Part shown: in pieces, positions 20,858 to 29,657 of the stretch | How the letters are laid out: each line of letters starts with the position of its first letter | Position numbering within the stretch: the first letter of the stretch is position 1 | DNA from: Burkholderiales bacterium | GTDB taxonomy: Bacteria; Pseudomonadota; Gammaproteobacteria; Burkholderiales; Thiobacteraceae | Assembly: GCA_023511995.1 (NCBI GenBank) | Contig: JAIMAL010000002.1 | Span: 62,001 to 126,000, forward strand | Direction of reading: 5' to 3' | Length of the DNA stretch: 64,000 bases | Notes under the pieces: model-generated | Told to the model about the DNA's origin: nothing | Databases searched by the model: none | Seen by the model: only the letters and a program-made list of their open reading frames with translations | Made by a program: the position numbers and the translations under genes

Positions 20858-21942
20858 GCCTGCTCATCAAGGCCCTGCAGAGTGTGGAGCGCAAACCCGC
20901 CGCAGAAAAAACGGCCGACTGGCAACTTGCCCCCAGGGAAGACGCCCCGGCGCGTCCCGCCCAGGCGGCGGCGGAACTGATGCGCAGCCGCGAGGATCAC
21001 CCTGAGAACCGGCGGCTGATGATCCTCCTTGCGCTGCTCGTCACTGTTGTGCTGGGCATGGGGGGCTATTTCTACGTGGCCATCTATATGCCCTGGCTTT
21101 TCCTGCCGAAGCCCCCGGCGGCCCCTGTCCCGCCGCCCACGGCTTCCAGCGCCGCGCCTGTCACCTCCCCGGCGGTGCCCGTCACCTCCCCCGCCGGACC
21201 CATCGCACCGCTGGCGGTTGCAGCGGCCTCCCCTCGTCCGCATCCACCCGCCCCGCCCCAGGTCTTGCCCCAGGCGCCCAGCCAGCCCGGCCCCGCGGTG
21301 CGTCCCGTGGCGGGGCAGCCGGCGAAGACCCAAAGCGCCGAGGCGGCCTGGCTCAAACCCGTGCGCAACGCCACCACCCCCTCCGCCGTGAATGAGGCCT
21401 ATGCCCTGCTCAAGGCGGGGCGCCACGCCGAAGCCCAGGCCGCCTACGAGAAACTCGCCCTCACCGAACCAGACAATCCGGATGTCTGGCTGGGACTGGC
21501 GGTGCTGGCCGACACCGCCCACCGCCACGAGGACGCAGCCCGTCTCTACGCGCGGGTGCTGGAGAAGGACAGCCGCAACGCCTACGCCCAGGCGGCGCTC
21601 ATTGCCCTTCTCGGCCGCAGCGAGCCTTTGGCGGCGGAAGCCCGCCTGCGCGCCCTGATCGCCGAGCAGCCGGCCGCCTATCTCCATTTTGCCCTGGGCA
21701 ATCTGCTCGCCGGCCAGGGGCGCTGGCGTGAGGCGCAACAGGCCTATTTCGAGGCCCAGCGCCTGGACAGCGAAGTGGCCGATTACGCCTTCAACCTCGC
21801 CGTCAGCCTGGAACATCTGGGCGAGGCCAAAGCCGCCGCCGATTATTACCGCCGCGCCCTGACGCTCGCGGAAAAACACGGCGGCGCCCATTTCGATCCC
21901 GCCCAGGCGAGAAGCCGCCTGGAGCGACTCGCCAGCCCTTAA
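20854..21942 (+). CDS. TPR protein, MshN-like pilus assembly factor
   Basis: This 362-residue protein has an N-terminal cytoplasmic segment (MSLLIKALQSVERKPA, typical of MshN), one transmembrane helix (LMILLALLVTVVLGMGGYFYVAIYM, about 50-75), a long Pro/Ala/Val-rich periplasmic linker (85-160), and TPR repeats (about 180-355). It sits between the secretin and the assembly ATPase, as mshN does in Vibrio. Probable role: periplasmic scaffold for secretin or pilus biogenesis. Confidence 0.85.
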   Translation: MSLLIKALQSVERKPAAEKTADWQLAPREDAPARPAQAAAELMRSREDHPENRRLMILLALLVTVVLGMGGYFYVAIYMPWLFLPKPPAAPVPPPTASSAAPVTSPAVPVTSPAGPIAPLAVAAASPRPHPPAPPQVLPQAPSQPGPAVRPVAGQPAKTQSAEAAWLKPVRNATTPSAVNEAYALLKAGRHAEAQAAYEKLALTEPDNPDVWLGLAVLADTAHRHEDAARLYARVLEKDSRNAYAQAALIALLGRSEPLAAEARLRALIAEQPAAYLHFALGNLLAGQGRWREAQQAYFEAQRLDSEVADYAFNLAVSLEHLGEAKAAADYYRRALTLAEKHGGAHFDPAQARSRLERLASP

Positions 21943-21946
21943 AGCC

Positions 21947-23653
21947 GTGTCCGAACAACGCAGGAAACTCCGCCTCGGCGATCTCTTGGTGCAACAGGGG
22001 CTGATCACCCAGGATCAGTTGCGCATCGCCCTCAAGGAACAGGAGCGCAGCCAGCTTCCCCTGGGACGCCAGCTCACCGCACTGGGTTTCGTCACCGAGG
22101 CGGTGATCCGCGACATCGTCGCCCACACCATCGGCCAGGAAAGCGTGGATCTTTCCACCGTGGTGGCGGATGCCGAGGCCCTGAAACTGGTGCCGCAGGA
22201 ATTCGCCCGCCGGCACAATCTCCTGCCTCTCGCCTTCGATGCGGAAAAGCGGCGCCTGGTGGTGGCGGTCGCCGACATCTTCAACGTCATGGCCCTGGAC
22301 CAGTTGCGCGCCCTGGTGGGCCCGCAGGTGGAGATCAAACCCCTGCTGGCGGGACTTGCCCAGCTTTCCGAATACATCGATCTCTTCTATGGCTACGAGC
22401 TGTCGGTGGACGGCATCCTGCGCGAGATCGAAACCGGCGAGGTGGACTACGCGAGTCTTGTCACCGCCAACGGGGAGATGGAATACACCCAGCCGGTGGT
22501 GCGTCTGGTGGGCGCGTTGCTCGCGGATGCGGTCAAGCGCGGCGCCTCCGACATCCACTTCGAGCCCGAATTCGCCTTCCTGCGCATCCGCTATCGTCTG
22601 GATGGTGTGCTGGAACAGATCCGCAGCCTGCACAAGACTTACTGGCCCTCCATCGCCGTGCGACTCAAGGTGATGAGTGGCATCAACATCGCCGAGACCC
22701 GCGCCGCGCAGGATGGACGCTTCAGCCTCAACCTCAACGGCCGGCCCATTGATTTCCGGGTCTCCACCCAGCCCACCATCTGGGGCGAGAACATCGTCCT
22801 GCGCATCCTCGACCGGGAACGCTCCATCATTCCCCTGGAGCACATGGATCTGCCCGCCGACACCCTGGCCGCCCTCAAGCGCATGCTGGCGCGGCCGGAG
22901 GGCATCCTCATCGTCACCGGTCCCACCGGCTCCGGCAAGACCACTACGCTCTACTCCCTGCTCACCCACATCAACGACGAGACCATCAACATCATGACCC
23001 TGGAGGACCCGGTGGAATATCCGGTCACCCTCATGCGCCAGACCTCGGTGAACGAGACGGTGAAGATGGACTTCGTCAACGGCATCCGCTCCATCATGCG
23101 TCAGGACCCGGACGTCATCCTGGTGGGGGAGGTGCGCGACCGGGAAACCGCAGAGATGGCCTTCCGCGCCGCCATGACGGGGCATCAGGTGTTCACCACC
23201 CTGCACACCAACTCGGCCCTGGGCACCTTTCCCCGGTTGCTGGACATCGGCATTTCGCCGGAGATCATGGCCGGCAACATCATCGGCGTCATCGCCCAGC
23301 GTCTGGTGCGCGTGCTCTGCCCCCATTGCAAAGTGCCCTACAATCCGGATGGGGAGGAACGCGCGATCCTGGGCGATGTTCCCCAGGACACGGTGATCTA
23401 CGGCCCCGTGGGCTGTCCCCAGTGCCGCCACAAGGGTTATCGTGGGCGCCTGGCCCTGATGGAGCTACTGCCCATGGACAGTGAACTGGACGAACTGGTG
23501 GCAAGCCGCGCCCCCCTGCACGTGCTGCGCAAGACGGCGCTTGCCAAGGGTTTCCGCACCATGGCCGAGGACGGCGTGCGCCGCGTCCTCGAAGGCAAGA
23601 CCAGTCTCGCCGAAGTGGGGCGGGTGGTGGACCTCACCGGCCGTCTGCGGTGA
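21947..23653 (+). CDS. mshE: MshE/GspE-family assembly ATPase with MshEN c-di-GMP-binding domain
   Basis: This 568-residue protein starts at GTG 21947. Residues about 6-75 show the tandem MshEN pattern: RLGDLLVQQGLITQDQLRIAL..Q, five residues, then LGRQLTALGFVTEAVIRDIV. This pattern is known to bind c-di-GMP. The catalytic core has Walker A GPTGSGKTTT, the Asp box (TLEDPVEYPV), Walker B (DPDVILVGEVRDRETAEMA) and the His box (HQVFTTLHTNSA). A tetracysteine zinc motif (CPHC...CPQC) follows. It powers pilus or pseudopilus assembly. Confidence 0.95.
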   Translation: MSEQRRKLRLGDLLVQQGLITQDQLRIALKEQERSQLPLGRQLTALGFVTEAVIRDIVAHTIGQESVDLSTVVADAEALKLVPQEFARRHNLLPLAFDAEKRRLVVAVADIFNVMALDQLRALVGPQVEIKPLLAGLAQLSEYIDLFYGYELSVDGILREIETGEVDYASLVTANGEMEYTQPVVRLVGALLADAVKRGASDIHFEPEFAFLRIRYRLDGVLEQIRSLHKTYWPSIAVRLKVMSGINIAETRAAQDGRFSLNLNGRPIDFRVSTQPTIWGENIVLRILDRERSIIPLEHMDLPADTLAALKRMLARPEGILIVTGPTGSGKTTTLYSLLTHINDETINIMTLEDPVEYPVTLMRQTSVNETVKMDFVNGIRSIMRQDPDVILVGEVRDRETAEMAFRAAMTGHQVFTTLHTNSALGTFPRLLDIGISPEIMAGNIIGVIAQRLVRVLCPHCKVPYNPDGEERAILGDVPQDTVIYGPVGCPQCRHKGYRGRLALMELLPMDSELDELVASRAPLHVLRKTALAKGFRTMAEDGVRRVLEGKTSLAEVGRVVDLTGRLR

Positions 23654-23677
23654 AGCCAGAATCCGCCGGGTCCCAAC

Positions 23678-24880
23678 ATGCCTGCCTTCCACTACTACGC
23701 CATGGACCGCGATGGCCACCGCATCCGCGGTCGCATGGATGCCACCAACGAGGCCGATCTGGAACAGCGGCTCAAGCGCATGGGCCTCGACCTCATCGTC
23801 AGCCGCGTGGAAACCGTGAGCGGGCCTTGGCTGTCGCGGCCGGTCTCCCGCCAGGACCTGATCAATTTCTGCTTCCACCTGGAGCAGATCCAGGCCAGCG
23901 GCATTCCCCTTCTCGATGGCCTCACCGATCTCGCCAGCACCCTGGACAATCCCCGTTTCCGCGACATCGTCACCGCGCTGGCCGAGGACGTGGCCGCCGG
24001 CCGCATGCTGTCGGAGGCCATGGCCCAGCACCCGCGCGTGTTCGATTCCCTCTTCGTGAGCCTCATCCGCGCCGGGGAGCAGACCGGCAACCTGCCGGAG
24101 ATTCTTGCCAGCCTCGCCGCCACCCTGAAGTGGCAGGACGAGCTCATCGCCCAGACCCGCCGACTCCTCATCTATCCCACGGCGGTGCTCATCGTCGTCG
24201 GTCTGGTGGTGCTGTTTCTCGTGCTCTATCTGGTTCCCGAGCTCAGCAACCTGCTGCGCACCCTGCGTCAGGAGCTGCCCTGGCAGACCCGCGCCCTCAT
24301 CGCCGTGTCCGATGTCATCGGCCGCTGGTGGCCGGTCTTCTTCGTTCTCCCCCCCGTTGCCGCCGTGATTTTTCTCCTCGCCGTGAGGCGCTTCCCGGGG
24401 GCACGGCTGATGTGGGACTACGTGAAACTGCATCTGCCCGTCACCGGGCCGGTGTTGCAGAAAATCATCCTCGCCCGTTTCGCCAATTTTTTCGGCCTGC
24501 TCTACCGCTCCGGCATCACCGTGCTCGACGCCCTGGCAAGCTGCGAAGGGATCGTTGCCAACCGCCACGTGGCGGATGGCCTGCGCCGTGCCGCTCAGCA
24601 GATCAGCGCCGGCGAGAGTCTCACCGAAAGTTTCCGCAACACCGGCCTTTTTCCCTCCCTGGTGCTGCGTATGATTCGCATCGGGGAGACCACCGGCTCC
24701 CTGGATGAGGCGCTGATGAACGTCACCTATTTCTACAACCGGGACGTGCGCGAATCGGTGGAGCGGGCCTTGAAGCTCCTCGAGCCGGCATTGACGATAT
24801 TCCTGGGCCTGGTGCTTGCTGCCATCCTCTTTGCCGTCCTCACGCCCATCTACGATATTCTGGGCAGCATGCCCCTGTGA
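23678..24880 (+). CDS. mshG: MshG/GspF-family inner-membrane platform protein
   Basis: This 400-residue GspF/PilC-type platform protein has two homologous halves. Each begins with a helical cytoplasmic domain (FCFHLEQIQASGIPLLDGL near residue 65; FANFFGLLYRSGITVLDAL near 270) followed by membrane helices around 165-190, 215-240 and 370-395. It couples the ATPase to pilin extrusion. The GTG of the next gene overlaps its TGA (GTGA at 24877-24880). Confidence 0.95.
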   Translation: MPAFHYYAMDRDGHRIRGRMDATNEADLEQRLKRMGLDLIVSRVETVSGPWLSRPVSRQDLINFCFHLEQIQASGIPLLDGLTDLASTLDNPRFRDIVTALAEDVAAGRMLSEAMAQHPRVFDSLFVSLIRAGEQTGNLPEILASLAATLKWQDELIAQTRRLLIYPTAVLIVVGLVVLFLVLYLVPELSNLLRTLRQELPWQTRALIAVSDVIGRWWPVFFVLPPVAAVIFLLAVRRFPGARLMWDYVKLHLPVTGPVLQKIILARFANFFGLLYRSGITVLDALASCEGIVANRHVADGLRRAAQQISAGESLTESFRNTGLFPSLVLRMIRIGETTGSLDEALMNVTYFYNRDVRESVERALKLLEPALTIFLGLVLAAILFAVLTPIYDILGSMPL

Positions 24881-26382
24881 GTGCAGTACCGATGCCGGCC
24901 AGGATCGTCCTCAATCTTTCGGCGCCCCGGGTGAGCTGGGGGGTGTTCGTCCATGGCCGGCTGCAGGGGTTCACCCGTCTTGCCAACGATGCCGCGGCAC
25001 GCGCGGCCTTCCTGGAACTCCTTGCCGCCCACCCCAAGCGGCCGGTTGCGGTCATGCTGGACGTGGTGGAGGAGGACTTCCGCCAGGAAGCGCTGCCCCA
25101 TGTGTGGGGAAGGGCGCGGCGGGCCATGGTGGAGCGCAAGCTTGCCCAATATTTCCGCACCACGCCCTACCGTGCAGCCTGTCTGCAGGGGCGGGGAGCG
25201 GGCCGCCGGCGCGATGACCGTTATCTCTTCCTGGCGCTCACCAACACCGATCTGCTGCAGCCCTGGCTCGAGGCCATCCATGCCCAGGGCGCGCCGCTTT
25301 CGGGCATCCATCTCCTGCCTGCGGTGAGCCAGCCCCTGGTGCAGAAGCTGGGCAGCCGCGGCGCCCTCCTCCTCGTGTCGTTGCAGGGGGGCGGTCTGCG
25401 CCAAAGCCTCTTCCTCGATGGCCAGTTGACCTTGAGCCGCTTGACACCCATGGAGGAGACCCCCGCCGAGGCCCTCCTCACCCTGCTGCCGGAGGAAATG
25501 GAAAAAAGCCGGCTTTTTTTCTACAACAGCCGCGTGCTCTCCCGCGATGCCCTGCTCACCGCCTGGGTGCTGGATCCCGATGGCCGCCTGGCGCCCGCCT
25601 GCCGGCAGGTGAGCGAAGAACCCAATTTCCGTTGTCAGGTGGTGGCCGCGGAGACTTTGGCGAGGGCGCTGGCGGTGCCGGTGGGCGAGCTCCCCCAAGA
25701 CATGGACGCCATCATGCTGAGCCTTTTGCCCCGCGCGGCCCCGGAGTGCAACCTCGCCCCGCCGGCGCAGCGGCGACGTTTTCTCGAGCAAAGGCTGCGC
25801 CAGGTCCTCTATGCCACCGCCGCGGGCATTGCCCTCGCCGGTGGGGCTGCGGCAGGCTGGCTGCTCGTCGAGCGGCAGGGGGTGCTGAAGGATGCGGCCG
25901 CCTTGCGCAAGCAGACCGCGGCGCTTGCCGCCCGTTATGCCGCAGCCACCCGCAGCTTCCCGGCGGCACCCGCCTCGGCGGAGGAGATGCGCGCCACGGT
26001 GGAGGCTTTCGCCCTGCTGCGGGCGCAGGCCCGCACACCCGCCACCGCCTTGCGTCTGGTGGGCAGCGTGCTGCCCGCCTATCCCCAGGTGGAACTCTCC
26101 CGCCTGACCTGGAAACGGGGGCAGGGAGGCAATGCCAACGAGGAGGAGGTGGAGCTTACCGCGGAGATTCGTCCCTTCGATGGTGACTTCCGCGCCGCGC
26201 TGGCGCTCATCCAGCGTTTGACGGAAGATTTCCGCAACCGGCCGGCGGTGAAAGCGGTGAAGGTCGTTGCGCTTCCCGTCAACCTGGACCCGACCGCGCC
26301 CCTTTCCGGCAACACCGCGGAATCGCGGGAGGCGCAAAGCGCCCGCTTCCGCCTCCTCCTCACGCTGGAGGGAAGCCCATGA
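24877..26382 (+). CDS. PilM/PilN-like fusion protein of the MSHA-type system (MshI-like)
   Basis: This 501-residue protein starts at GTG 24877. The N-terminal about 290 residues look like an actin-like PilM/GspL-type cytoplasmic domain, only weakly recognisable. A transmembrane helix (ATAAGIALAGGAAAGWLLVE, about 310-330) and a PilN/GspL-like periplasmic region with coiled-coil character follow. The position after the platform gene and before a PilO-like gene supports a PilM-PilN-type alignment subcomplex. The sequence itself is not strongly diagnostic. Confidence 0.7.
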   Translation: MSAVPMPARIVLNLSAPRVSWGVFVHGRLQGFTRLANDAAARAAFLELLAAHPKRPVAVMLDVVEEDFRQEALPHVWGRARRAMVERKLAQYFRTTPYRAACLQGRGAGRRRDDRYLFLALTNTDLLQPWLEAIHAQGAPLSGIHLLPAVSQPLVQKLGSRGALLLVSLQGGGLRQSLFLDGQLTLSRLTPMEETPAEALLTLLPEEMEKSRLFFYNSRVLSRDALLTAWVLDPDGRLAPACRQVSEEPNFRCQVVAAETLARALAVPVGELPQDMDAIMLSLLPRAAPECNLAPPAQRRRFLEQRLRQVLYATAAGIALAGGAAAGWLLVERQGVLKDAAALRKQTAALAARYAAATRSFPAAPASAEEMRATVEAFALLRAQARTPATALRLVGSVLPAYPQVELSRLTWKRGQGGNANEEEVELTAEIRPFDGDFRAALALIQRLTEDFRNRPAVKAVKVVALPVNLDPTAPLSGNTAESREAQSARFRLLLTLEGSP

Positions 26383-26975
26383 CGAACACCCTGCGGGCCT
26401 GGGCCGCGCCCCTCACCGCGCTCATCGCGGCCGCCGCCTTCGCCACCGCGGCGGTGTTCCACGCCCAGGAGGGGCTCATCAAGGCGCAACAAAGCCGAGA
26501 GGAAGCCCGGGCGAAACGCGCCGAGGCCCAGCGGCGCCTGAACCAGGTGGACGAGGAAAGGCGTCTCATCGAACACTATGCCCCGGCCTATCGCGCGCTG
26601 CTTGGGGCCGGCATCATTGGCGCGGAGCGACGGGTGGACTGGATCGATGCCCTGCGGGCGGCCGGCCAGTCCCTGCGTGGTTTTGCCATCGACTACCGCC
26701 TGGCCGCCCAGCAGCCTGCTCTTCTCCCCGCTGCCCCGCGCGAGGTGCAGGTACGGGAATCGGTGATGACGCTGCGCCTCAAGCTTCTGCACGAAGGCGA
26801 TCTGCTCGCCTTCCTGCAGGCGCTGGAAGAGGCCCGGGCGGGGCTGTTTGTGCCCCGCTCCTGCGACATTAAGCGGCTTGCCGAGCCCTTCACCGTGCGC
26901 TTCGAGCCTAAGCTGGAGGCGGACTGTGAGCTGGCGTGGATCACCCTCGTGCCCGCGAAGGAGCCGGCGCCATGA
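26379..26975 (+). CDS. PilO-like single-pass protein (MshJ-like)
   Basis: This 198-residue protein has an N-terminal transmembrane helix (LTALIAAAAFATAAVFHAQ), a charged coiled-coil segment (KAQQSREEARAKRAEAQRRL, about 30-60) and a C-terminal periplasmic alpha/beta domain. This is the layout of PilO/GspM/MshJ. Its start overlaps the preceding stop (ATGA) and its stop overlaps the next start. Assigned from topology and position rather than motifs. Confidence 0.7.
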   Translation: MTNTLRAWAAPLTALIAAAAFATAAVFHAQEGLIKAQQSREEARAKRAEAQRRLNQVDEERRLIEHYAPAYRALLGAGIIGAERRVDWIDALRAAGQSLRGFAIDYRLAAQQPALLPAAPREVQVRESVMTLRLKLLHEGDLLAFLQALEEARAGLFVPRSCDIKRLAEPFTVRFEPKLEADCELAWITLVPAKEPAP

Positions 26976-27409
26976 AGGCAAGGCACCTCCTTTGGCTTTT
27001 CGCCGGCGTGTTGCAACCGGCCTCCGCCGACGAACTGGGGCGCATCTTTTTCACGCCCGAGCAGCGGGCGCTTTTGGAACTGGCGCAGCAGCAGGCCACG
27101 GCCGCGGACGCAGAAGGGGAGGGCGTCACCCTGAACGGCATTGTTGTCGGTAGCGACGGCAGACAGACGGTTTGGGTGAACGGCCGGCCAAAACCCGACG
27201 CCCGCGCCGTGGGGCCAGGAGCGGCCCTCATTCCCCTGCCTGCTGGCCCCGGCCAGGTGAGGCTAAAGGTGGGACAGACCCTCGACCCCATCAGCGGCCG
27301 CGTGGGGGAGCGGTTGCGGCGACCGGCGGCAACCCCCGCGCCCCCGTCCCCGCAAGCAACCAGACCCGTGGGCCAAAGCCATGAAACCAGCGAAGCGGAA
27401 GCCGATTGA
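26972..27409 (+). CDS. Small secreted protein, PilP/MshK-like
   Basis: This 145-residue protein has a probable signal peptide (MKARHLLWLFAGVLQPASA). The mature part contains 'VTLNGIVVGSDGRQTVWVNGR', the short beta-sheet motif common to MshK and GspC/PilP homology regions (L.GI....G...VWING). The C-terminus is Pro-rich and probably disordered. Its position after PilO-like supports a PilP/MshK role as a bridge to the secretin. Confidence 0.72.
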   Translation: MKARHLLWLFAGVLQPASADELGRIFFTPEQRALLELAQQQATAADAEGEGVTLNGIVVGSDGRQTVWVNGRPKPDARAVGPGAALIPLPAGPGQVRLKVGQTLDPISGRVGERLRRPAATPAPPSPQATRPVGQSHETSEAEAD

Positions 27410-28286
27410 TGCCCGCGGCCAGCGGGGCGCGGCGCTTTTTCTCATCCTGCTCCTCATCCTGGTGAGTGGGGGGCTTGTCTTTGTCAGCCGCCTGAAAAGC
27501 GCGGAGACGGAATTGGCAGCAGGCCGCAAAACGGCAGCGGCCCTGGCGGAAGCCAAGCAGGCCCTCCTGGGTTATGCCGCATTGGACCCTGGTGGCAATG
27601 TCACCAACCCGGGGCGGCTGCCCTGCCCCGATCAGGACAATGACGGCGATGCCCAAGGCGCGGTCTGCGCCAGCCCTCCCGTGGGGTGGCTGCCCTGGCG
27701 CACCCTCACCCTGGATGAGCGGCGGGATGGCCAGGGGGAGAAGCTGTGGCTTTTGGTGGACCCGTCATTCCTGAGCGGCAATGCGCCCATGAACTCCACC
27801 GTGCAACCCACGCTTCGGCTCAACGGGCAGCCGGTGGTCGCCATTCTCTTTTCGCCCGGCCCGCCCTTGAGCCGCTTGGGCCAGACCCGCTCGGCCAACC
27901 CCCCGGGGCTCACCAATGGCTTTTATGGCAATTATCTGGAGGGCTTCGACGGCAACAGCAGCGTCACCACCGCGCCCCTTTCCGACACCTACAACGACCG
28001 GGTGCTTGCCATCACGCCACGGGAGCTTTTCACCGGGGTCACCCAGCGCATGGCCCGGGAGCTGGCACTCTCAAACGCCGCGCCTTACCCAGTGCCCCCT
28101 CCGGGTGACCCGCCTCTCTCCCAGCTCGCGAAACCATCGGTGTGGACGGCCAACAACTGGGACGCTGCGGTGGATACGGCTTACACCGTGGTGACGCCCT
28201 CGGTGATCCGGCTCAAGTTTCAAAACTGCGACACCGTCTACTCCATCCGCCCGGAGGGCATCCAACGTTCCGCCAACACCTGCTGA
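27381..28286 (+). CDS. Non-canonical type IV pilin-like protein
   Basis: This 301-residue protein has a positively charged leader and one N-terminal hydrophobic helix (GAALFLILLLILVSGGLVFV), then a helix with KSAETELAAGRKTAAALAEAKQALLGYA resembling pilin alpha1-C. A large C-terminal domain follows with a late Cys pair (NCDTV...ANTC). The usual Phe1/Glu5 of type IV pilins is not visible, so prepilin-peptidase processing is doubtful. It resembles large minor pilins or MshP/Q-type proteins. It overlaps the preceding gene by 29 bases and ends the operon. Confidence 0.65.
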   Translation: MKPAKRKPIDARGQRGAALFLILLLILVSGGLVFVSRLKSAETELAAGRKTAAALAEAKQALLGYAALDPGGNVTNPGRLPCPDQDNDGDAQGAVCASPPVGWLPWRTLTLDERRDGQGEKLWLLVDPSFLSGNAPMNSTVQPTLRLNGQPVVAILFSPGPPLSRLGQTRSANPPGLTNGFYGNYLEGFDGNSSVTTAPLSDTYNDRVLAITPRELFTGVTQRMARELALSNAAPYPVPPPGDPPLSQLAKPSVWTANNWDAAVDTAYTVVTPSVIRLKFQNCDTVYSIRPEGIQRSANTC

Positions 28287-28354
28287 GGCGCAGCTTTCCG
28301 GGCCGGTGCCGATGACGTGCCCCCTGAGGGGCGAAGGATCCCCACGAGGTCGTC
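28287..28354. terminator. Possible hairpins between converging genes
   Basis: The 68-base gap between two convergent genes holds two short G/C hairpins (GCCCC-CTGA-GGGGC near 28319 and CCCCTC-TCCT-GAGGGG near 28360, the latter reaching into the Sua5 gene). No U-run follows either one, so intrinsic termination is only a possibility. Confidence 0.3.
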
Positions 28355-29347
28355 TCACCCCCTCTCCTGAGGGGAACCCCCCAACTCGCGATGCCCTGCC
28401 GCCGCGCGCTGCAGGCGGTCGGCAATGGCAAGCCACTCCTCGCTTTCGGGCACGGCCTCGACGAGGATGAGGTCGAAGCCCCCCGCATCGAGTTCCCGCA
28501 GCGTCGCGTAGAGTTCCCGCGCATAGTCCTCGGGACGCGAAGGCAGCGTGACGACGGTGGCCCGGGGCAGGCTTTCCGCCCCCGAGTGGGTGAGCACGGC
28601 GATGCGCGCCGTCGCCGCCTGGCGCGCCGCCTCCTGCCAGAGCCGATCACCGGCTAGGAGCAGAAGCGGTGTGGCCGGCGCATAATGGGCGGGCAGGCCA
28701 CCGGGCGCACGCACGCGGCTTTTCCCGCCCCGGGCCACCGGCCGGCCGAGGACAGCTTCCAGCGCCGCCAGACTCACGGCGCCCGGGCGCAGCAGGTGGG
28801 GTTCGTCCCCGGTGAGATCGAGGATGGTGGATTCCAGCCCCACCCGGCAGGGCCCCCCGTCGAGGATGAAGTCCACCGCCCCGTCAAGCTCCGCCACCAC
28901 GTGTTCGGGGCGGGTGGGGCTTAGGCGACCGAAGCGGTTGGCCGAAGGCGCCGCGAGGCCACCGCCGAAACGACGCAGGAGTTCAAGGGTCAGGGAATGC
29001 GCCGGCACGCGCAGGGCAACGGTATCCTGGCCGCCGGTCACCACGTCCGGCACATCGGGCAGACGCTTGAGCACGAGGGTGAGGGGACCGGGCCAGAACC
29101 GCCGCGCCAGGGTGTATGCCTCGGCGGGAATGTCCTTGGCCCAATCGGAAAGCTGGGCCGCCCCGCCGATGTGCACGATGAGGGGGTGGTCGGCCGGCCG
29201 GCCTTTGATGGCGAACACCCGCCCCACGGCCTCCACGTTGCGGGCATCGGCGGCCAGGCCATAGACGGTTTCCGTGGGGATGGCCACCACCCCGCCGGCG
29301 GCAAGGCGCGCCACCGCATAAGCCACGTCACGGGAGATTTCGGGCAC
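28355..29347 (-). CDS. L-threonylcarbamoyladenylate synthase (Sua5/TsaC type)
   Basis: With GTG 29347 as start (MPEISRDVAYAVARLAAGGVVAIPTETVYGLAADA), this is a 330-residue protein: an N-terminal YrdC/TsaC domain plus a C-terminal Sua5 domain (VRAPGGLPAHYAPATPLLLL and following). It makes threonylcarbamoyl-AMP for the t6A37 tRNA modification. The KxR/SxN-type residues (AIKGRPADHPL, SAPSANRFG) are present. The start follows the preceding gene's stop by 4 bases, so the coordinates are well constrained. Confidence 0.93.
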   Translation of the reverse strand: MPEISRDVAYAVARLAAGGVVAIPTETVYGLAADARNVEAVGRVFAIKGRPADHPLIVHIGGAAQLSDWAKDIPAEAYTLARRFWPGPLTLVLKRLPDVPDVVTGGQDTVALRVPAHSLTLELLRRFGGGLAAPSANRFGRLSPTRPEHVVAELDGAVDFILDGGPCRVGLESTILDLTGDEPHLLRPGAVSLAALEAVLGRPVARGGKSRVRAPGGLPAHYAPATPLLLLAGDRLWQEAARQAATARIAVLTHSGAESLPRATVVTLPSRPEDYARELYATLRELDAGGFDLILVEAVPESEEWLAIADRLQRAAAGHRELGGSPQERG

Positions 29348-29351
29348 GGGG

Positions 29352-29657
29352 CTATTCGTCGTCTTCGCTGAGCTCGGGATCCCAGCCTTTGCGCCGGGCC
29401 TCCTCCATGATGCGGGCGTAGAGGGCGGCGTGACGCTCCTTAAGCTCAGGCGGCAGGCGGCTGGGCAGGTTGCCGTATTTGTCCCATTCCGCGTCCACCC
29501 GCTCCATGAGCGCCTGCATGCGCCCCAGGTCCCAGCCGGCGCAGTCCTCCGTTTCTGGAATGAGGCCGAATACCCAAGCATCGACGACGATGCGGCCCAA
29601 CTGGGTAAGCCCATGGCCGTCCTGAAACAGCCCCACGTAACGCTTGGCGTCAGTCAT
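29352..29657 (-). CDS. Conserved small protein of unknown function
   Basis: This is a 101-residue acidic protein (MTDAKRYVGLFQDGHGLTQLGRIVVDAWVFGLIPETEDC...). It has no signal peptide or membrane segment and is largely helical, with a charged C-terminus ending SEDDE. It overlaps the 3' end of the aldolase-Dabb gene by 8 bases and is followed after 4 bases by Sua5, so it is translated as part of that operon. I do not recognise a family. Confidence 0.75.
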   Translation of the reverse strand: MTDAKRYVGLFQDGHGLTQLGRIVVDAWVFGLIPETEDCAGWDLGRMQALMERVDAEWDKYGNLPSRLPPELKERHAALYARIMEEARRKGWDPELSEDDE

